63,578 bases of DNA from DASUXY01 sp035301985 (GCA_035301985.1 DATGTE010000016.1:1-63578), one strand, 5' to 3'. Counted from the first letter of the stretch, positions 42,811 to 51,790 are shown. Notes: generated from the letters alone by a model not told the origin. Made by a program: numbers and translations.

Positions 42811-44808
42811 ATGACACGAATCGGAGAAGGAACATTGCTATGGGAGCCCAGTAAAAAACAAAAGAAGGCTTCTAATCTGTATGCGTATATGAATTGGCTC
42901 AAACAACAAAAAGGATTAGGATTTGAAGATTATCATTCACTCTGGAAATGGTCTGTAAATGATATGGAATCGTTTTGGGAATCACAGTGGGAATATTTTG
43001 ATATTCGTGCTGAACAACCTTATGAAACGATATTAACAACTTATTCGATGCCTGGGGCTAAATGGTTTCCAGAAGCAACAATTAATTATACGGAACATAT
43101 TTTCCGAAACCGTGATGAAAATCAAACTGCCATCATCCACGCTTCCGAAAATCGAGAGCAAACGGAGGTAACATGGAAACAGCTTTATGAAGATACGGTA
43201 GCCGTACAACAAACACTAAAACAAATCGGGATCACGAAAGGGGACCGCCTCGTTGCATACATGCCGAACATTTACGAAACGATTGTCGCTTTTTTAGCGA
43301 CTGCCAGCCTTGGTGCAATCTGGTCGAGCGCCTCACCTGACTTCGGAACCCACAGTGTCATTGATCGCTTTCAACAAATTGAACCAAAAGTAATGATTAC
43401 CGTCGATGGTTATGAATATGGGGGGAAAAAATTTGATCGGATGCCTGTTGTAGAAAACATTCAAGCGAACCTCCCTTCGTTGGAAGCAACCATTGCGGTC
43501 CCATATCTCAACAAACAGGAATCATTTAACAACTTGAAAAAGGTTATGCTATGGCAAGATGCCACGATAAAATCAGCTGAGGACGAACTAACATATGAAT
43601 ATGTCCCGTTTAATGATCCTTTGTGGGTCTTATTTTCATCAGGAACAACCGGGAAACCGAAGCCGATTGTCCAAAGCCAAGGGGGCATTTTATTAGAACA
43701 TTTAAAAGCCTTAACTTTTCACGCTGACCTCGGTGAAGGGGATCGGTTTTTTTGGTTTACAACAACAGGCTGGATGATGTGGAATTTCCTCGTCGGTGGC
43801 TTATTAACGGGAAGTACGATTATTTTATATGATGGAAGTCCGACATATCCCCATAAAAAAATACTTTGGAAATTAGCTGAAGATACAAAAATGAGTCTAT
43901 TCGGGACAAGTGCGAGCTATATTACAGCATGTATGAAAGAAGGTTTTTCACCGAAGGAAGAGTACGATTTAAGCCATTTAGAAAACATTAGTTCTACGGG
44001 ATCCCCGCTACCACCGGAGGCCTTTCAATGGTGTTATGAACATGTAAAAGAAGACTTATGGATTGCCTCATCGAGTGGGGGGACGGATGTTTGTACTGCC
44101 TTTATACTCGGTTCACCGATTTTACCCGTCTATGCTGGAGAACTTCAATGTCGAGGACTTGGTGCAGACATCAAAAGTTTTAATATGGCGGGAGAATCAG
44201 TGATTGAGGACATAGGTGAATTAGTTCTGACGAAGCCATTTCCTTCGATGCCTATTTATTTTTGGAATGATGAGGATGGTAGTCGTCTCCAAGAAAGTTA
44301 TTTTGATATGTTCCCTGGCATATGGCGTCATGGAGATTATTTAAAGATTACAGATCGCGGAACGTGTGTCATTTATGGCAGATCGGACGCAACCATTAAC
44401 CGCGGGGGAATTCGCATTGGGACAAGTGAAATTTATCGCGCTGTAGACCAAGTACCAACCGTAAGCGATAGTTTAATCGTCGATATCCCTGATCAAGAAG
44501 GAGAATCTTTCGTACCTCTGTTTGTCGTTATGAAAGATGGATATCAACTAACAGACGAAGTCAAACAAACGATTAACAAACAGATCCGAACACAATGTTC
44601 ACCTCGTCACGTACCGACGGGTATTTATGAAGTTTCTGAATTACCAAAGACATTGAATGGAAAAAAATTAGAAGTACCTGTTAAAAAAATATTAATGGGT
44701 CAATCGATAGATGAGGTCGTTAATAAGGGGTCGTTAAGCAATGCTAACACGTTAGATTATTTTGTCCAATTTGCACAGGATTACATGAAATCATCCTCAC
44801 GAACATAG
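42811..44808 (+). CDS. acetoacetate--CoA ligase
   Basis: The 665-aa ANL-superfamily enzyme forms acetoacetyl-CoA from acetoacetate, CoA and ATP. The N-terminus (GEGTLLWEPSKKQKK) and long ACS-type domain (FWESQWEYFDI; PGAKWFPEATINYTEH) match acetoacetyl-CoA synthetases. The P-loop-like SSGTTGKPKPIVQSQGG and the C-terminal YGRSDATINRGGIRIG and LPKTLNGKKLEVPVKK (catalytic Lys) are present. It feeds ketone body or leucine breakdown products into central metabolism. AGGAG precedes the ATG. The cre-like site in the promoter suggests glucose repression. Confidence 0.93.
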   Translation: MTRIGEGTLLWEPSKKQKKASNLYAYMNWLKQQKGLGFEDYHSLWKWSVNDMESFWESQWEYFDIRAEQPYETILTTYSMPGAKWFPEATINYTEHIFRNRDENQTAIIHASENREQTEVTWKQLYEDTVAVQQTLKQIGITKGDRLVAYMPNIYETIVAFLATASLGAIWSSASPDFGTHSVIDRFQQIEPKVMITVDGYEYGGKKFDRMPVVENIQANLPSLEATIAVPYLNKQESFNNLKKVMLWQDATIKSAEDELTYEYVPFNDPLWVLFSSGTTGKPKPIVQSQGGILLEHLKALTFHADLGEGDRFFWFTTTGWMMWNFLVGGLLTGSTIILYDGSPTYPHKKILWKLAEDTKMSLFGTSASYITACMKEGFSPKEEYDLSHLENISSTGSPLPPEAFQWCYEHVKEDLWIASSSGGTDVCTAFILGSPILPVYAGELQCRGLGADIKSFNMAGESVIEDIGELVLTKPFPSMPIYFWNDEDGSRLQESYFDMFPGIWRHGDYLKITDRGTCVIYGRSDATINRGGIRIGTSEIYRAVDQVPTVSDSLIVDIPDQEGESFVPLFVVMKDGYQLTDEVKQTINKQIRTQCSPRHVPTGIYEVSELPKTLNGKKLEVPVKKILMGQSIDEVVNKGSLSNANTLDYFVQFAQDYMKSSSRT

Positions 44809-44857
44809 GGATCCACAGGATTTAACAACCTTTTCAAAATAAAATATACATTCTTAA

Positions 44858-44897
44858 AAGCCATACCCTTCAGTTCATAACATGAAGGGCATGGCTT
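44858..44897. terminator. bidirectional terminator
   Basis: AAGCCATACCCTTCA pairs with TGAAGGGCATGGCTT (15 bp with one A-C mismatch on this strand and G-T on the other) between the convergent ligase and CBS genes, with T-rich flanks. Confidence 0.8.
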
Positions 44898-44910
44898 CGT
44901 TTAAACTTAT

Positions 44911-45348
44911 TTATTGCTGTGGTTTAGATGGGTTAGAAATGCTTGATAACGCTTGTCCAGCCTTTTCATCATGCTGATAATTCACTGCCAGATCTCCTAG
45001 GGAGACAACCCCTACAATCTGCCCTTGCTCCACAACAGGCAAACGGCGAATTTGCTGTTGTGACATCAACTGTGCAGCTTCTTCTACATCCATTTCGGGT
45101 GAAGCGTGTACGACTTGCTGCGCCGTCATCACTTGTGATACAGGCGTTTGTGAAGCTTCCCCCTGTGCAGTTGCCCGCAACGTAATATCACGGTCTGTTA
45201 CAATCCCCACTATTTGGCCACTTTGATTTACAACGGGAATGGATCCAATGTTGTACTGACTCATGATGGATGCAGCTTCTTGAATTGACTGAGACTCACT
45301 CACCGTATGAACATCTGAAGTCATAATATCTCTTGTTTTTCTATTCAT
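44911..45348 (-). CDS. CBS-domain-pair protein
   Basis: The 145-aa protein is a single Bateman module: CBS1 (about 7-60; VSESQSIQEAASIMSQYNIGSIPVVN) and CBS2 (about 72-125; ASPEMDVEEAAQLMSQQQIRRLPVVE), with a polar tail. Such modules bind adenine nucleotides; B. subtilis relatives (YhcV, YlbB) are part of the general stress response. AAAGGGTGG precedes the ATG. No effector domain attached, target unknown. Confidence 0.92.
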   Translation of the reverse strand: MNRKTRDIMTSDVHTVSESQSIQEAASIMSQYNIGSIPVVNQSGQIVGIVTDRDITLRATAQGEASQTPVSQVMTAQQVVHASPEMDVEEAAQLMSQQQIRRLPVVEQGQIVGVVSLGDLAVNYQHDEKAGQALSSISNPSKPQQ

Positions 45349-45444
45349 AATCTAACCACCCTTTCATGATTAGAGTGGATAATTACGCATATTTTATGTA
45401 TGGAAAATATCACCCGTCATCCACACCATCCATTTATCCTTTTC

Positions 45445-45478
45445 TAACTGATAATATAATAGCTAATATTATCAGTTA
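45445..45478. repeat. 13-bp perfect AT-rich palindrome
   Basis: TAACTGATAATAT (45445-45457) and ATATTATCAGTTA (45466-45478) flank AATAGCTA. It lies between the divergent CBS and peroxiredoxin genes, 97 nt upstream of the CBS start. It contains TGATAAT/ATTATCA halves like Fur/PerR sites but with a different spacing; it may be a regulator site or an RNA hairpin. Confidence 0.5.
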
Positions 45479-45545
45479 TTTAATATGAATGGTATATCCG
45501 TAACAACATCTGATAACGATATGAACATCATCTAACCATTTTATT

Positions 45546-45560
45546 ATATAATAATTATTA
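45546..45560 (+). promoter_or_regulatory. PerR-box-like sequence (distal)
   Basis: ATATAATAATTATTA matches TTATAATNATTATAA at 12 of 14 positions. The region is generally AT-rich, so chance matches are possible. Confidence 0.3.
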
Positions 45561-45750
45561 TTGTATAAGAGAATTATTCGAATCGATATCTTTCTTGTTC
45601 AAACAACATGTATATCAGGCTCTACATTAACACTGTCATGATAGGTTTAAGTGAATAAATGTCATGAAAACTTCAAGGCGTTCATTTTCATTTATGTCTT
45701 TTTTTATCATTTGTGAAGTATTTGTTACAAAATTTATGTAAGCTAATTAG

Positions 45751-45779
45751 TTGCTAACCAACGGAAATTTCGTTATTCT
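45751..45779 (+). promoter_or_regulatory. sigma-A promoter of peroxiredoxin gene
   Basis: TTGCTA (45751-45756), 17-nt spacer, TATTCT (45774-45779); predicted start near 45786. Confidence 0.55.
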
Positions 45780-45794
45780 ATAGTTAGAGTTACA

Positions 45795-45809
45795 TTATAA
45801 TAATTTTTA
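45795..45809 (+). promoter_or_regulatory. PerR-box-like operator of peroxiredoxin gene
   Basis: TTATAATAATTTTTA matches the PerR consensus at 12 of 14 positions and lies about 10 nt after the predicted transcription start, just before the ribosome binding site. A repressor position in keeping with peroxide induction. Confidence 0.45.
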
Positions 45810-45825
45810 ATTAGGAGGATGTAAA

Positions 45826-46485
45826 ATGCACGAAGAAAAAATGGACCAAGAAGTTCGCTCACTCCCACGGATTGGATCACCGGCCCCTGATTTTGAAGCA
45901 ACAACGACACACGGAACATTGCGCTTATCAGATTATAAAGGAAGCTGGGTGATCTTATTTTCGCATCCTGCTGACTTCACACCCGTTTGTACGACTGAGT
46001 TTGTTGGCTTCCAGAAAATCTATCCACAGTTACGTGAATTAAATACAGAACTGTTAGGATTAAGTATTGATAGTGTACATTCCCATATTGCGTGGGTTCG
46101 AAACATTAAAGAAAACTTTGATGTCGACATTGAGTTCCCGGTCATCGCCGATTTAAATAAAGATGTAGCTGAAAAATACGGTATGATTATGCCTGAAGAA
46201 AGTTCAACTGAAACATCTCGAGCAGTATTTGTCATCGATGACAAACAAATCGTTCGTGCAATCATTTACTACCCTCTTTCCACTGGACGTAATATGGATG
46301 AAATGGTTCGCCTCGTTACAGCATTGCAAGCTACCGATGAGCATAATATTGCTACACCAGCTGACTGGCAAAAAGGCGATAAAGTCATCGTTCCTCCAGC
46401 AGTCACTGCCGAACTTGCTGATGAGCGAATGAAAGATGATGAATATGAATGTGTCGATTGGTACCTCTGCACAAAACAGTTATAA
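45826..46485 (+). CDS. Prx6-type peroxiredoxin
   Basis: The 219-aa thiol peroxidase has peroxidatic Cys55 in SHPADFTPVCTTEF and the long Prx6/AhpC2-type C-terminal domain (after about 165; WQKGDKVIVPPAVT). Two more Cys near the C-terminus (Cys209, Cys215 in ECVDWYLC) could serve as resolving residues, as in archaeal and Bacillus homologues. It reduces hydroperoxides in the cytoplasm. AGGAGGATG precedes the ATG. A small winged-helix gene follows 12 nt later, probably in the same transcript. Confidence 0.93.
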   Translation: MHEEKMDQEVRSLPRIGSPAPDFEATTTHGTLRLSDYKGSWVILFSHPADFTPVCTTEFVGFQKIYPQLRELNTELLGLSIDSVHSHIAWVRNIKENFDVDIEFPVIADLNKDVAEKYGMIMPEESSTETSRAVFVIDDKQIVRAIIYYPLSTGRNMDEMVRLVTALQATDEHNIATPADWQKGDKVIVPPAVTAELADERMKDDEYECVDWYLCTKQL

Positions 46486-46497
46486 GGAGATGGATGC

Positions 46498-46725
46498 ATG
46501 GCCTGTGTAGATGACAAAGGACAATTATCAAAATCAGCTCAAAACCTATTACGGACGATTGAAAATGAATCCTTGTCACCGGAAGAAATTTCGGAAGGCG
46601 CCAAGATTCCACTTTTTAAAGTTCGTAGCAGTTTGCGGGACATGAAGAGCATGGGATTTGTCATCGAAGAGAATGGAAATTTTCAAATGAATCCGGATGC
46701 TAAAAAAATCGTAGAGAAACGCTAA
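46498..46725 (+). CDS. small winged-helix protein coupled to peroxiredoxin
   Basis: The 75-aa protein is mostly one helix-turn-helix (SAQNLLRTIENESLSPEEISEGAKIPLFKVRSSLRDMKS, in parts) with a short wing (GFVIEENGNFQMNPDAKKIVEKR). It has a single N-terminal Cys3. It could be a DNA-binding partner that senses oxidation, or simply unrelated. AAGGAGATG precedes the ATG. The family is not named to my knowledge. Confidence 0.75.
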   Translation: MACVDDKGQLSKSAQNLLRTIENESLSPEEISEGAKIPLFKVRSSLRDMKSMGFVIEENGNFQMNPDAKKIVEKR

Positions 46726-46732
46726 GGAAATA

Positions 46733-46771
46733 AAAAAACGTGGCTGGTAAATCCATCCCGCCACGTTTTTT
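46733..46771. terminator. strong bidirectional terminator
   Basis: AAAAAACGTGGC and GCCACGTTTTTT form a 12-bp perfect stem with a 15-nt loop. Confidence 0.9.
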
Positions 46772-46818
46772 GAATGGACAAATCTTGAAGATGATTCAAT
46801 AGGCTCAAACCTTAACAA

Positions 46819-47106
46819 CTATGAAGATGGTTTCTTCTGTCCTTTATAAATAAACATGTTTAACACCGACAAACCGATGACCGTCAAAAATAAATACAAT
46901 GAAAGTGGGTCAGTACCTAAATTCATATGATTGAAAATAAACTCTTTTTGGAAGAACGTTACAGTAGCCATGAACAAACAAATCATAATGACAGTGCCTA
47001 TCGGATACTGGCTCAAATCCTTGTTCCTCCGTTTCTGAACGACCATCATCCCGAACAACGACAATAAAATCATCACTAATAGGATGTAAATCGATTGGAT
47101 TGACAT
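46819..47106 (-). CDS. small membrane protein of unknown function
   Basis: The 95-aa protein has three hydrophobic segments (about 4-22, 35-53, 66-86) separated by basic or polar loops (QKRRNKDLS; NHMNLGTD). No recognised family. AAAGGGGG lies before the ATG, which supports a real gene. Single gene between the peroxiredoxin unit and the symporter. Confidence 0.7.
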   Translation of the reverse strand: MSIQSIYILLVMILLSLFGMMVVQKRRNKDLSQYPIGTVIMICLFMATVTFFQKEFIFNHMNLGTDPLSLYLFLTVIGLSVLNMFIYKGQKKPSS

Positions 47107-47215
47107 GGAGCCTGCCCCCTTTAAAAGAATGAGTGAAATTCAATTTATTTTTTCAAAAATCAATTGCACACACACTTTACTAAGCACATCGAAGCCCAAA
47201 TCGATGATGGACCAT

Positions 47216-48667
47216 TTAAACGCCGTCACTTTTTGCGATGTTTCCTCGCAAATGTTGTGTACTTAAACTCACAACGACATACACGACGAATGATAGAACG
47301 ATGGAGAGAACGACAGAATGCATCCCGAATGGTTCCGGATAAAATTTTTCAAATAAAACATAAGACGAAACACCCGTAATCATCGATGTGAGTGCGCCGT
47401 ATTTATTGCCTTTTTTCCAATACAGGCCGAGCACAATGGGCCAAATAAATGCCGCCTCCAAACCACCAAACGCAAATAAATTGAGCCAGATGATTAACTC
47501 TGGAGGATCAAAAGCCATGAGGAAAACGATTACACCAAGAATTCCTGTCACACCGATGCTCAACCGTTTCACTCGTCGATTACTTGCTTTAGGTTCAATA
47601 TAATTGATATACACATCTTTTACAATCGAAGAGCTTACAAGTAATAATAATGAATCCACTGTCGACATAATCGCTGCCATTGGTGCAGCAAGGACAATAC
47701 CCGCTAACCAAGGAGGCATCACCTCAAGGGCAAGAAGTGGCATCACTTGGTCCCCAACTTCGATGTTCGGTAAAATCGGTCGTGCAAACACCCCGATCAA
47801 ATGCATGTTCAGCATGATAAATCCAACAACAATCGTACCGATTATAATCGCTCGGTGCATCGATTGGGAATTTTTATACGACATCGCACGGACAGCAATT
47901 TGTGGTAAAGCAACGACACCGACTCCAACAAGAATCCAAAAGGATGATACATATGCCGGTGTTAAATCGCCATCCGCCCCAAATGGAGTAATCAAGTTCG
48001 GATTCTCTGCTTGTAAATCTGCGATTATATTTGGTATGCCCCCGCCTGCAATCACTGTCGCAATGAGCAAGATTAACGTGCCGATAAACATAATGCTCCC
48101 TTGAACCGCATCGGTTACAGCTACTGAACGAAAGCCACCAATCACCACATAAATGAGTACAGAAATAGCAAAAATAAATAGCGAAGCAAGGTAAGGCATC
48201 CCCGTTAACGATTCAATGAGCCTTGCCCCACCGATCCACTGTGCCGCCATAGCTGAAAACAAAAAGATAATAATGCTGAGAGACGCCATCCAAACGACCC
48301 ACTTTGACTGATAACGTTCTTTTAAATAATCAACCATCGTTACAGCTTCATACTTGCGAGTGACAATGGCGAATTTTTTACCTAAGATCATCAACACAAA
48401 ATAACCCGTGGCCACTTGTGACATCGCTAGTAAAACCCAGCCGAGCCCTTGCGTATAAGCTACACCAGGACCACCGATGAAACTACTCGCACTTCCATAC
48501 GTCGCGGTCATCGTCATCGCTAACAAGAAACCACCCATACTCCGATTTCCTAAGAAGTATTCTTGTAAAAAGGTATCTGACGAGCGAACCGATTTTCCTG
48601 CCCACAAACCAATCATAAAAATAACAATTAAAATTCCGATTAAGGGAAGTAATGCTTGCCCATTCAT
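47216..48667 (-). CDS. sodium:solute symporter, PanF-like
   Basis: The 483-aa SSS-family transporter has about 13 membrane helices (LFPLIGILIVIFMIGLWAGK-like N-terminus; AMTMTATYGSASSFIGGPG; GGFRSVAVTDAVQG). The pairing with an upstream YhdT/DUF997 gene that overlaps by 4 nt is the panF arrangement, so pantothenate is a reasonable substrate, but other organic acids are possible. The ATG overlaps the stop of the small gene. Confidence 0.88.
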   Translation of the reverse strand: MNGQALLPLIGILIVIFMIGLWAGKSVRSSDTFLQEYFLGNRSMGGFLLAMTMTATYGSASSFIGGPGVAYTQGLGWVLLAMSQVATGYFVLMILGKKFAIVTRKYEAVTMVDYLKERYQSKWVVWMASLSIIIFLFSAMAAQWIGGARLIESLTGMPYLASLFIFAISVLIYVVIGGFRSVAVTDAVQGSIMFIGTLILLIATVIAGGGIPNIIADLQAENPNLITPFGADGDLTPAYVSSFWILVGVGVVALPQIAVRAMSYKNSQSMHRAIIIGTIVVGFIMLNMHLIGVFARPILPNIEVGDQVMPLLALEVMPPWLAGIVLAAPMAAIMSTVDSLLLLVSSSIVKDVYINYIEPKASNRRVKRLSIGVTGILGVIVFLMAFDPPELIIWLNLFAFGGLEAAFIWPIVLGLYWKKGNKYGALTSMITGVSSYVLFEKFYPEPFGMHSVVLSIVLSFVVYVVVSLSTQHLRGNIAKSDGV

Positions 48668-48945
48668 GAATGCTCGTCCCCTTCATCATCAAAAGAAACA
48701 TGGACGAAGAATTTTTTGACAACGAACGTTACAAGTACAATCATCACAACCAACCCGAGCACACAACTGTAAAAAAACCAGTCTGGCAAACCAAAAATAT
48801 ACGTATACTCACTCGGGTGTTTACTCCCCAATCCATAGGCAAAAGCAAACCACCAAACAAAATTGAAGATGACTAATCCAACCCCGATGAATGCTTCACG
48901 ATTAGCAATTTTAAATCGTTGATCTTTTTTATGTTCCTTCTTCAT
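48664..48945 (-). CDS. YhdT/DUF997-like membrane protein
   Basis: The 93-aa protein has two membrane helices and the DUF997 hallmarks NFVWWFAFAYGLGS and YTYIFGLPDWFFYSCVLG. It is nearly always next to a PanF-type symporter and may help its assembly. GGAG precedes the ATG. Translationally coupled to the symporter. Confidence 0.88.
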   Translation of the reverse strand: MKKEHKKDQRFKIANREAFIGVGLVIFNFVWWFAFAYGLGSKHPSEYTYIFGLPDWFFYSCVLGLVVMIVLVTFVVKKFFVHVSFDDEGDEHS

Positions 48946-49094
48946 CTTTCAAACTCCTATCCCGAATGTTCCCAAAAGTGTATTACTATAAATAATACCT
49001 TATGTGCGAAAAGAAAGTAAATAAATCCAACTGGTCCTACTATATTTTCTCACCCCAATCATTTCAGCGGTGTGGACCTCGGTCACTACATTTT

Positions 49095-49979
49095 TTATAT
49101 TTCTTCATAATGCTGTACAACGTCAAGAAATGTTTCAACCGCTTTTGTCTGATAAGGTGATTTTGTAAGGATGGAAAACTGGCGGATATAGGGTAGTCCC
49201 TTTACATGAACCATTTTTAAGTAGCCATTTTTTAATTCTTTTTGAATCGCCCATTGCGAAAGAAGACTCACTCCTAAACCCGCTTCCACAGCCTCTTTAA
49301 TCGGTTGCGTACTACTGATATACATGCGTCGATGCGGTGCAATGCCGATTTGAGAAAACATCCTTTCTGTCGCCTCGCGCGTCCCCGAACCACGCTCACG
49401 GATGATCCACAATTCGTTTTCCAATTCGGCAAGCGATACGGATTGTTGTTTGTTTACAAGAGGGCTATCAACTGATGCCACGACGACCATCCGATCTTCG
49501 GCAAAATCAGTAACACGTACTTGTTCATCTTGAAAATGCCCTTCGACAATACCGACATCCAATTGATGACTCGTGACGAAATCGGCGATGGTCGCGGTAT
49601 TTCCGATTGTAATCGTCGGATCGATGTCTGGATACTGTCTTTGTAAGGAAGCGAGGACGTGAGGAAGAACATACTCACCAAAAGTATAACTGGCCCCAAC
49701 TGCAAGTGGACCTTTCACGCGCTTTGTTAAATCGTCAACGAGGCGTTGCATATTTGTATACATACCTAGAATTTCCCTTGCATGATGATCAACAATTTCC
49801 CCGGCTTTCGTTAAGCAGACATATTTATTCGTCCGTTCCAATAAGCGTGCGCCAACTCGCTCTTCCAATAAATGAATATACTGACTAACAGCAGGTTGTG
49901 TCATATGTAATTTCTCTGCAGCTCGGGAAAAATTTTTCTTATCGACGACCGTGACAAACACATGCAAATGTTGATCCAT
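49095..49979 (-). CDS. LysR-family regulator
   Basis: The 294-aa protein has an N-terminal LysR winged helix (FVTVVDKKNFSRAAEKLHMTQPAVSQYIHLLEE, in parts) and a periplasmic-binding-like effector domain. It is close to the YwfK/CysL and YeiE types and is divergent from a YeiH-type transporter gene, a conserved pairing, so it probably activates that gene. A 7-bp inverted repeat lies between them. The inducer is unknown. Confidence 0.9.
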   Translation of the reverse strand: MDQHLHVFVTVVDKKNFSRAAEKLHMTQPAVSQYIHLLEERVGARLLERTNKYVCLTKAGEIVDHHAREILGMYTNMQRLVDDLTKRVKGPLAVGASYTFGEYVLPHVLASLQRQYPDIDPTITIGNTATIADFVTSHQLDVGIVEGHFQDEQVRVTDFAEDRMVVVASVDSPLVNKQQSVSLAELENELWIIRERGSGTREATERMFSQIGIAPHRRMYISSTQPIKEAVEAGLGVSLLSQWAIQKELKNGYLKMVHVKGLPYIRQFSILTKSPYQTKAVETFLDVVQHYEEI

Positions 49980-49997
49980 TCCTTCACCGCCTTTATC

Positions 49998-50013
49998 ATA
50001 AGTATTTACTTAT
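49998..50013. promoter_or_regulatory. inverted repeat in the LysR-yeiH intergenic region
   Basis: ATAAGTA (49998-50004) and TACTTAT (50007-50013) around TT lie 19 nt before the LysR start. This is a possible LysR recognition or autoregulation site. Confidence 0.4.
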
Positions 50014-50082
50014 CATTATAATAATAATGATTTATTTCCATTATAGCAGGAAGTTGCTTACTCTATTATAGAGGTGTTCCAG

Positions 50083-51138
50083 ATGACAAATGAAAGCATA
50101 CAAACTGAATTAACTCAGAACTTGTCAAATAAACAGAAAAGACTTTCATCGCTCGTGACCTTTTGCGGTGGAGTAGTCTTTACATTTTTAATTGCTCTGT
50201 TAGGATTTTTATTGTCAAAGATTCCTGGATTTTCTTATGTTGGCCAAATGGCTTGGGCGATGATCATCGCAATTGGCTATCGGCAATTTTTTGGATACCC
50301 GGAAATATTGCGACGTGGGATTACTTTTTCAGCAAAAATAGTACTGCGGACAGCAATTATTTTATATGGACTCCGATTAAATATGCAGACGATTATGAAT
50401 GAAGGGTTCGGACTACTGTTCCGTGATGCATTCGTCATTGGCTTTGCGATAGTATTCATGGTATGGCTTGCGAAAAAAATGACAGCCAATCCGACCATTT
50501 CTCTCCTCACTGGAGTGGGAACGGGAATATGTGGCGCTGCAGCGATTGCCACTGTAGCACCGATTATAAATGCTAAAGATGAAGACACAGCAATCAGCGT
50601 AGGGATGATTGCGCTTATGGGAACATTTTTTTCCATTCTGTACACCGTATTGCGGCCGATTATCCCTCTTTCTGCCTCTGAATACGGCATTTGGTCAGGG
50701 ATAAGCTTACATGAGCTCGCTCACGTCTCTCTCGCTGCAGCACCCGCCGGTCAAGATGCGTTAGCGTTAGCACTGCTCGCGAAATTAGGTCGCGTCTTTT
50801 TACTCATTCCCTTCTGTTTCTTACTGATTTTTCTTATGAAACGAAAAAAATATAGAACTACAGAAGAAGACCGTCCTAAAATAGTCTTCCCATGGTTTTT
50901 AATCGGCTTCATCATCTTCAGCTTGTTAGGAAGTTACGTATTCGGACAGTCCATCCCCGTTTCCGATGCGTTGATGGAATGGGTTTATACGATGACAACT
51001 TGGCTGTTGACCGCTGCGATGGTCGGCCTTGGCTTAAGTGTCAGTTTCCAAGACTTACGTTCCAAAGCAATGCGGCCACTTCTTGCCATGACAGTCACGT
51101 CCATATGTGTATCTGTCATAACCTTTTTCATTGTTTAA
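50083..51138 (+). CDS. YeiH/UPF0324 family transporter
   Basis: The 351-aa protein has about ten membrane helices, the family signatures ILYGLRLNMQTI, TGVGTGICGAAAIATVAPII and SLHELAHVSLAAAPAG, and C-terminal TAAMVGLGLSVSFQDLR. Family members are described as putative sulfate or sulfonate exporters and are controlled by LysR proteins. The start at 50083 has AGAGGTG upstream; a GTG nine bases earlier is in frame. A GC hairpin follows. Confidence 0.9.
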   Translation: MTNESIQTELTQNLSNKQKRLSSLVTFCGGVVFTFLIALLGFLLSKIPGFSYVGQMAWAMIIAIGYRQFFGYPEILRRGITFSAKIVLRTAIILYGLRLNMQTIMNEGFGLLFRDAFVIGFAIVFMVWLAKKMTANPTISLLTGVGTGICGAAAIATVAPIINAKDEDTAISVGMIALMGTFFSILYTVLRPIIPLSASEYGIWSGISLHELAHVSLAAAPAGQDALALALLAKLGRVFLLIPFCFLLIFLMKRKKYRTTEEDRPKIVFPWFLIGFIIFSLLGSYVFGQSIPVSDALMEWVYTMTTWLLTAAMVGLGLSVSFQDLRSKAMRPLLAMTVTSICVSVITFFIV

Positions 51139-51160
51139 GGGGGAGAAATTTTTCCCCCTT
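51137..51160 (+). terminator. terminator of yeiH-like gene
   Basis: AAGGGGGA pairs with TCCCCCTT; its 3' arm abuts the tRNA promoter. Confidence 0.7.
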
Positions 51161-51187
51161 GAAAAACAAATTAAAATGTTATATAAT
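51159..51187 (+). promoter_or_regulatory. tRNA-Ala promoter
   Basis: TTGAAA (51159-51164), 17-nt spacer, TATAAT (51182-51187), 34 nt before the tRNA. Confidence 0.85.
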
Positions 51188-51220
51188 AAATCTTGGTTAG
51201 ATTTTTTCGACATCCATCAA

Positions 51221-51293
51221 GGGGCATTAGCTCAGCTGGGAGAGTGCCTGCATGGCATGCAGGAGGTCGTCGGTTCAAGCCCGACATGCTCCA
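51221..51293 (+). tRNA. tRNA-Ala (anticodon GGC)
   Basis: The cloverleaf can be read directly: acceptor GGGGCAT/ATGCTCC, D-arm AGCTCAGCTGGGAGAGT, anticodon arm CCTGC-ATGGCAT-GCAGG with anticodon GGC, T-arm GTCGGTTCAAGCCCGAC, discriminator A. CCA is not encoded. Its 3' end is the integration site of the downstream island; the last 17 bases recur at 63181-63197. Confidence 0.97.
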
Positions 51294-51294
51294 T
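51278..51294 (+). other. attL of genomic island (tRNA 3' end)
   Basis: AGCCCGACATGCTCCAT is repeated exactly at 63181-63197, and its first 12 core bases (GCCCGACATGCT) recur at 53003-53014. This is the attachment core of a tRNA-targeting integrase. Confidence 0.85.
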
Positions 51295-51317
51295 TTTGTA
51301 TATTATAGAGTTTCGCG

Positions 51318-51357
51318 AAAGGTCAAAATCCTTTAACATCAAGGGTTTTGACCTTTT
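51318..51357 (+). terminator. terminator after tRNA-Ala (island-borne)
   Basis: AAAGGTCAAAATCCTT pairs with AAGGGTTTTGACCTTT (16 bp with one G-T), then TTCT. It lies inside the island and replaces the original tRNA terminator. Confidence 0.8.
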
Positions 51358-51391
51358 CTAATTTCATGGGATTTCATGAAATTTCACTCGG

Positions 51392-51413
51392 ACGTAGTCA
51401 AAAACGTAGTCAA
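51392..51413 (+). repeat. integrase arm-type direct repeats (left end)
   Basis: ACGTAGTCAA occurs twice (51392-51401 and 51404-51413), and ACATAGTCAAAATC at 51557-51570. Related copies occur at 52937 and 63116 near the right ends. Confidence 0.6.
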
Positions 51414-51568
51414 TTTCTTCTGAAACTCCTAACTTCGATTCTTGTTTTATGGCATAACTCATATTTGAAAATCCTGTACTGATATGAGTTACCCCTCCAT
51501 TATCAATTTTAAGATCTTACTATATCGTGTAAAATGGAATTACATTCAAATCAGACACATAGTCAAAA

Positions 51569-51790
51569 TCATATCTTCATGAATTCAGAAAAGGAATCCA
51601 CTGCTTTCTTTTGTCCTTCCGCTGTAATATGAGTGTAAATATTATAAGTTGTCTGACTGTCTGAATGACCTAGACGATCTTGAACTTCTTGTAAACTAGC
51701 TCCTGCTTCAAACAGTAACGTGCAATGAGTATGTCTTAAACCATGGGTTGTAATTTCCTTTAGGTTGTTTTCCCTTTGGATTTTGCAAAA
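51569..51790 (-). pseudogene. tyrosine integrase, C-terminal remnant
   Basis: Only the last 70 or so residues remain: catalytic His-Arg in TTHGLRHTHCTLLFEAG, His in RLGHSDSQTTYNIYTH with the nucleophile Tyr. The frame continues upstream to 51850 but in sequence that belongs to the type III restriction gene on the other strand, so a deletion has fused the two. The position next to attL is the usual one for an island integrase. Confidence 0.82.
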
